DNA of 34,924 nucleotides from Paractinoplanes deccanensis (lineage in GTDB: Bacteria > Actinomycetota > Actinomycetes > Mycobacteriales > Micromonosporaceae): assembly GCF_016862115.1 (NCBI RefSeq), contig NZ_BOMI01000210.1:1-34924 (forward strand). Reading direction: 5' to 3'. The notes below the pieces were generated by a model that did not search any database, was not told the origin of the DNA, and saw only the letters and a program-made list of their open reading frames with translations. Shown here piece by piece: positions 34,704 through 34,924 of this stretch (position 1 is the first letter of the stretch; each line of letters opens with the position of its first letter). The position numbers were made by a program, and so were the translations under genes.

Positions 34704-34858
34704 TTACCGCGCCAGGGCCGCGAAAGTGTCGGCCACCCACTCGGCGATGAAGGTGCTGACGTGAGGGAGATGGTCGAGGCCGATGTGTTGGGTGGCGCCT
34801 TCCTCGGGGGTGAAGACTTCGAAAAGCTGAGCTTCCCCGCTCTGATGGAGCGGTGGTT
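34704..34858 (-). pseudogene. Alpha/beta-hydrolase-like C-terminal remnant, cut by IS3
   Basis: The minus strand reads HQSGEAQLFEVFTPEEGATQ then HIGLDHLPHVSTFIAEWVAD before a TAA at 34706-34704. The FTPEEGATQH pattern resembles the C-terminal catalytic-His region of an alpha/beta hydrolase (esterase) subgroup. It is preceded by a stop and by IS3 sequence at 34862, so the N-terminus was lost. The 34476-34703 gap holds nothing I can support. Confidence 0.45.
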
Positions 34859-34861
34859 ACC

Positions 34862-34924
34862 TGCCTCCGGTTGGGGCAGGTTATCTGGCTCGGTTTGGGC
34901 GTGCCAGGCGGTCTCGTTAAAGAA
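34862..34924 (-). mobile_element. IS3-family element end, OrfB C-terminus, runs off the right edge
   Basis: The minus strand reads NETAWHAQTEPDNLPQPEAG, matching the end of IS3 OrfB (YETAWHSRQAGQAEPHNL) near 23.7 kb. ACCTGCC and GGCAGGT at the tip form an inverted repeat. The rest of the element is outside the window. Confidence 0.6.

Noticed and set aside
1..34924. CRISPR array, tRNA or rRNA genes
   Set aside because: I saw no regularly spaced repeats and no tRNA or rRNA signatures on reading the sequence. No model-based scan was run.

Overview
The window is high-GC DNA with short intergenic gaps, many ATGA start/stop overlaps and several apparently leaderless genes. This points to an actinobacterium. 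The MprF-like, DedA, Spo0M and RHS proteins with a Tn7-like transposon would fit a Micromonosporaceae (Actinoplanes-like) chromosome or large accessory replicon, but that placement is inference.

Layout. (1) 1-5.7 kb: nested mobile DNA. An IS110-family end sits against a truncated IS3 OrfA, and the IS3 end cuts the 3' part of tniQ in a Tn7-like transposon (tnsA-tnsB-tnsC-tniQ, minus strand). tnsA carries an in-frame TGA inside its catalytic motif, so the transposon looks immobilised. (2) 5.7-8.6 kb: a 5'-truncated, frameshifted RHS gene whose AT-richer, cysteine-rich tip overlaps a small candidate immunity gene. (3) 8.7-18.1 kb: a conserved-looking block with a Na+/H+ antiporter, DedA protein, MprF-like lysyl-phosphatidylglycerol synthase, histidine kinase, response regulator, second DedA protein, nagA remnant, isocitrate/isopropylmalate-type dehydrogenase and Spo0M. 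(4) 18.2-23.4 kb: gene remnants, then a MarR regulator, an XRE/MmyB-type regulator and its HTH-less shortened copy, and an oxidoreductase/NmrA/cupin operon. (5) 23.4-25.0 kb: an IS graveyard (IS5, IS3 and IS110 pieces, all broken). (6) 25.0-33.2 kb: a complete type III Wadjet plasmid-defence operon, jetABCD, on the minus strand. (7) 33.5-34.9 kb: an unrecognised divergent gene, a hydrolase remnant and another IS3 end.

The most informative signal is regulatory. Five copies of one 17-bp direct-repeat box, TTCAR-N6-YTHAGG, occur between 12.2 and 17.3 kb. Each is followed after exactly 10 nt by a -10-like hexamer (YANNNT). They lie before the mprF-like/dedA operon, the response regulator, the second dedA and spo0M. 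The fifth abuts the dedA box head-to-head and points antisense into the response-regulator gene. This reads as the regulon of the two-component system, an envelope-protection circuit with a possible antisense feedback loop.

A second circuit is visible around the MarR regulator. A palindrome, GCTTCGAATTCGAAGC, lies at the promoter of the oxidoreductase operon together with a second site, and a 13/16 match lies in the marR promoter.

All functions are assigned by recognising protein motifs by eye. No database search was run.
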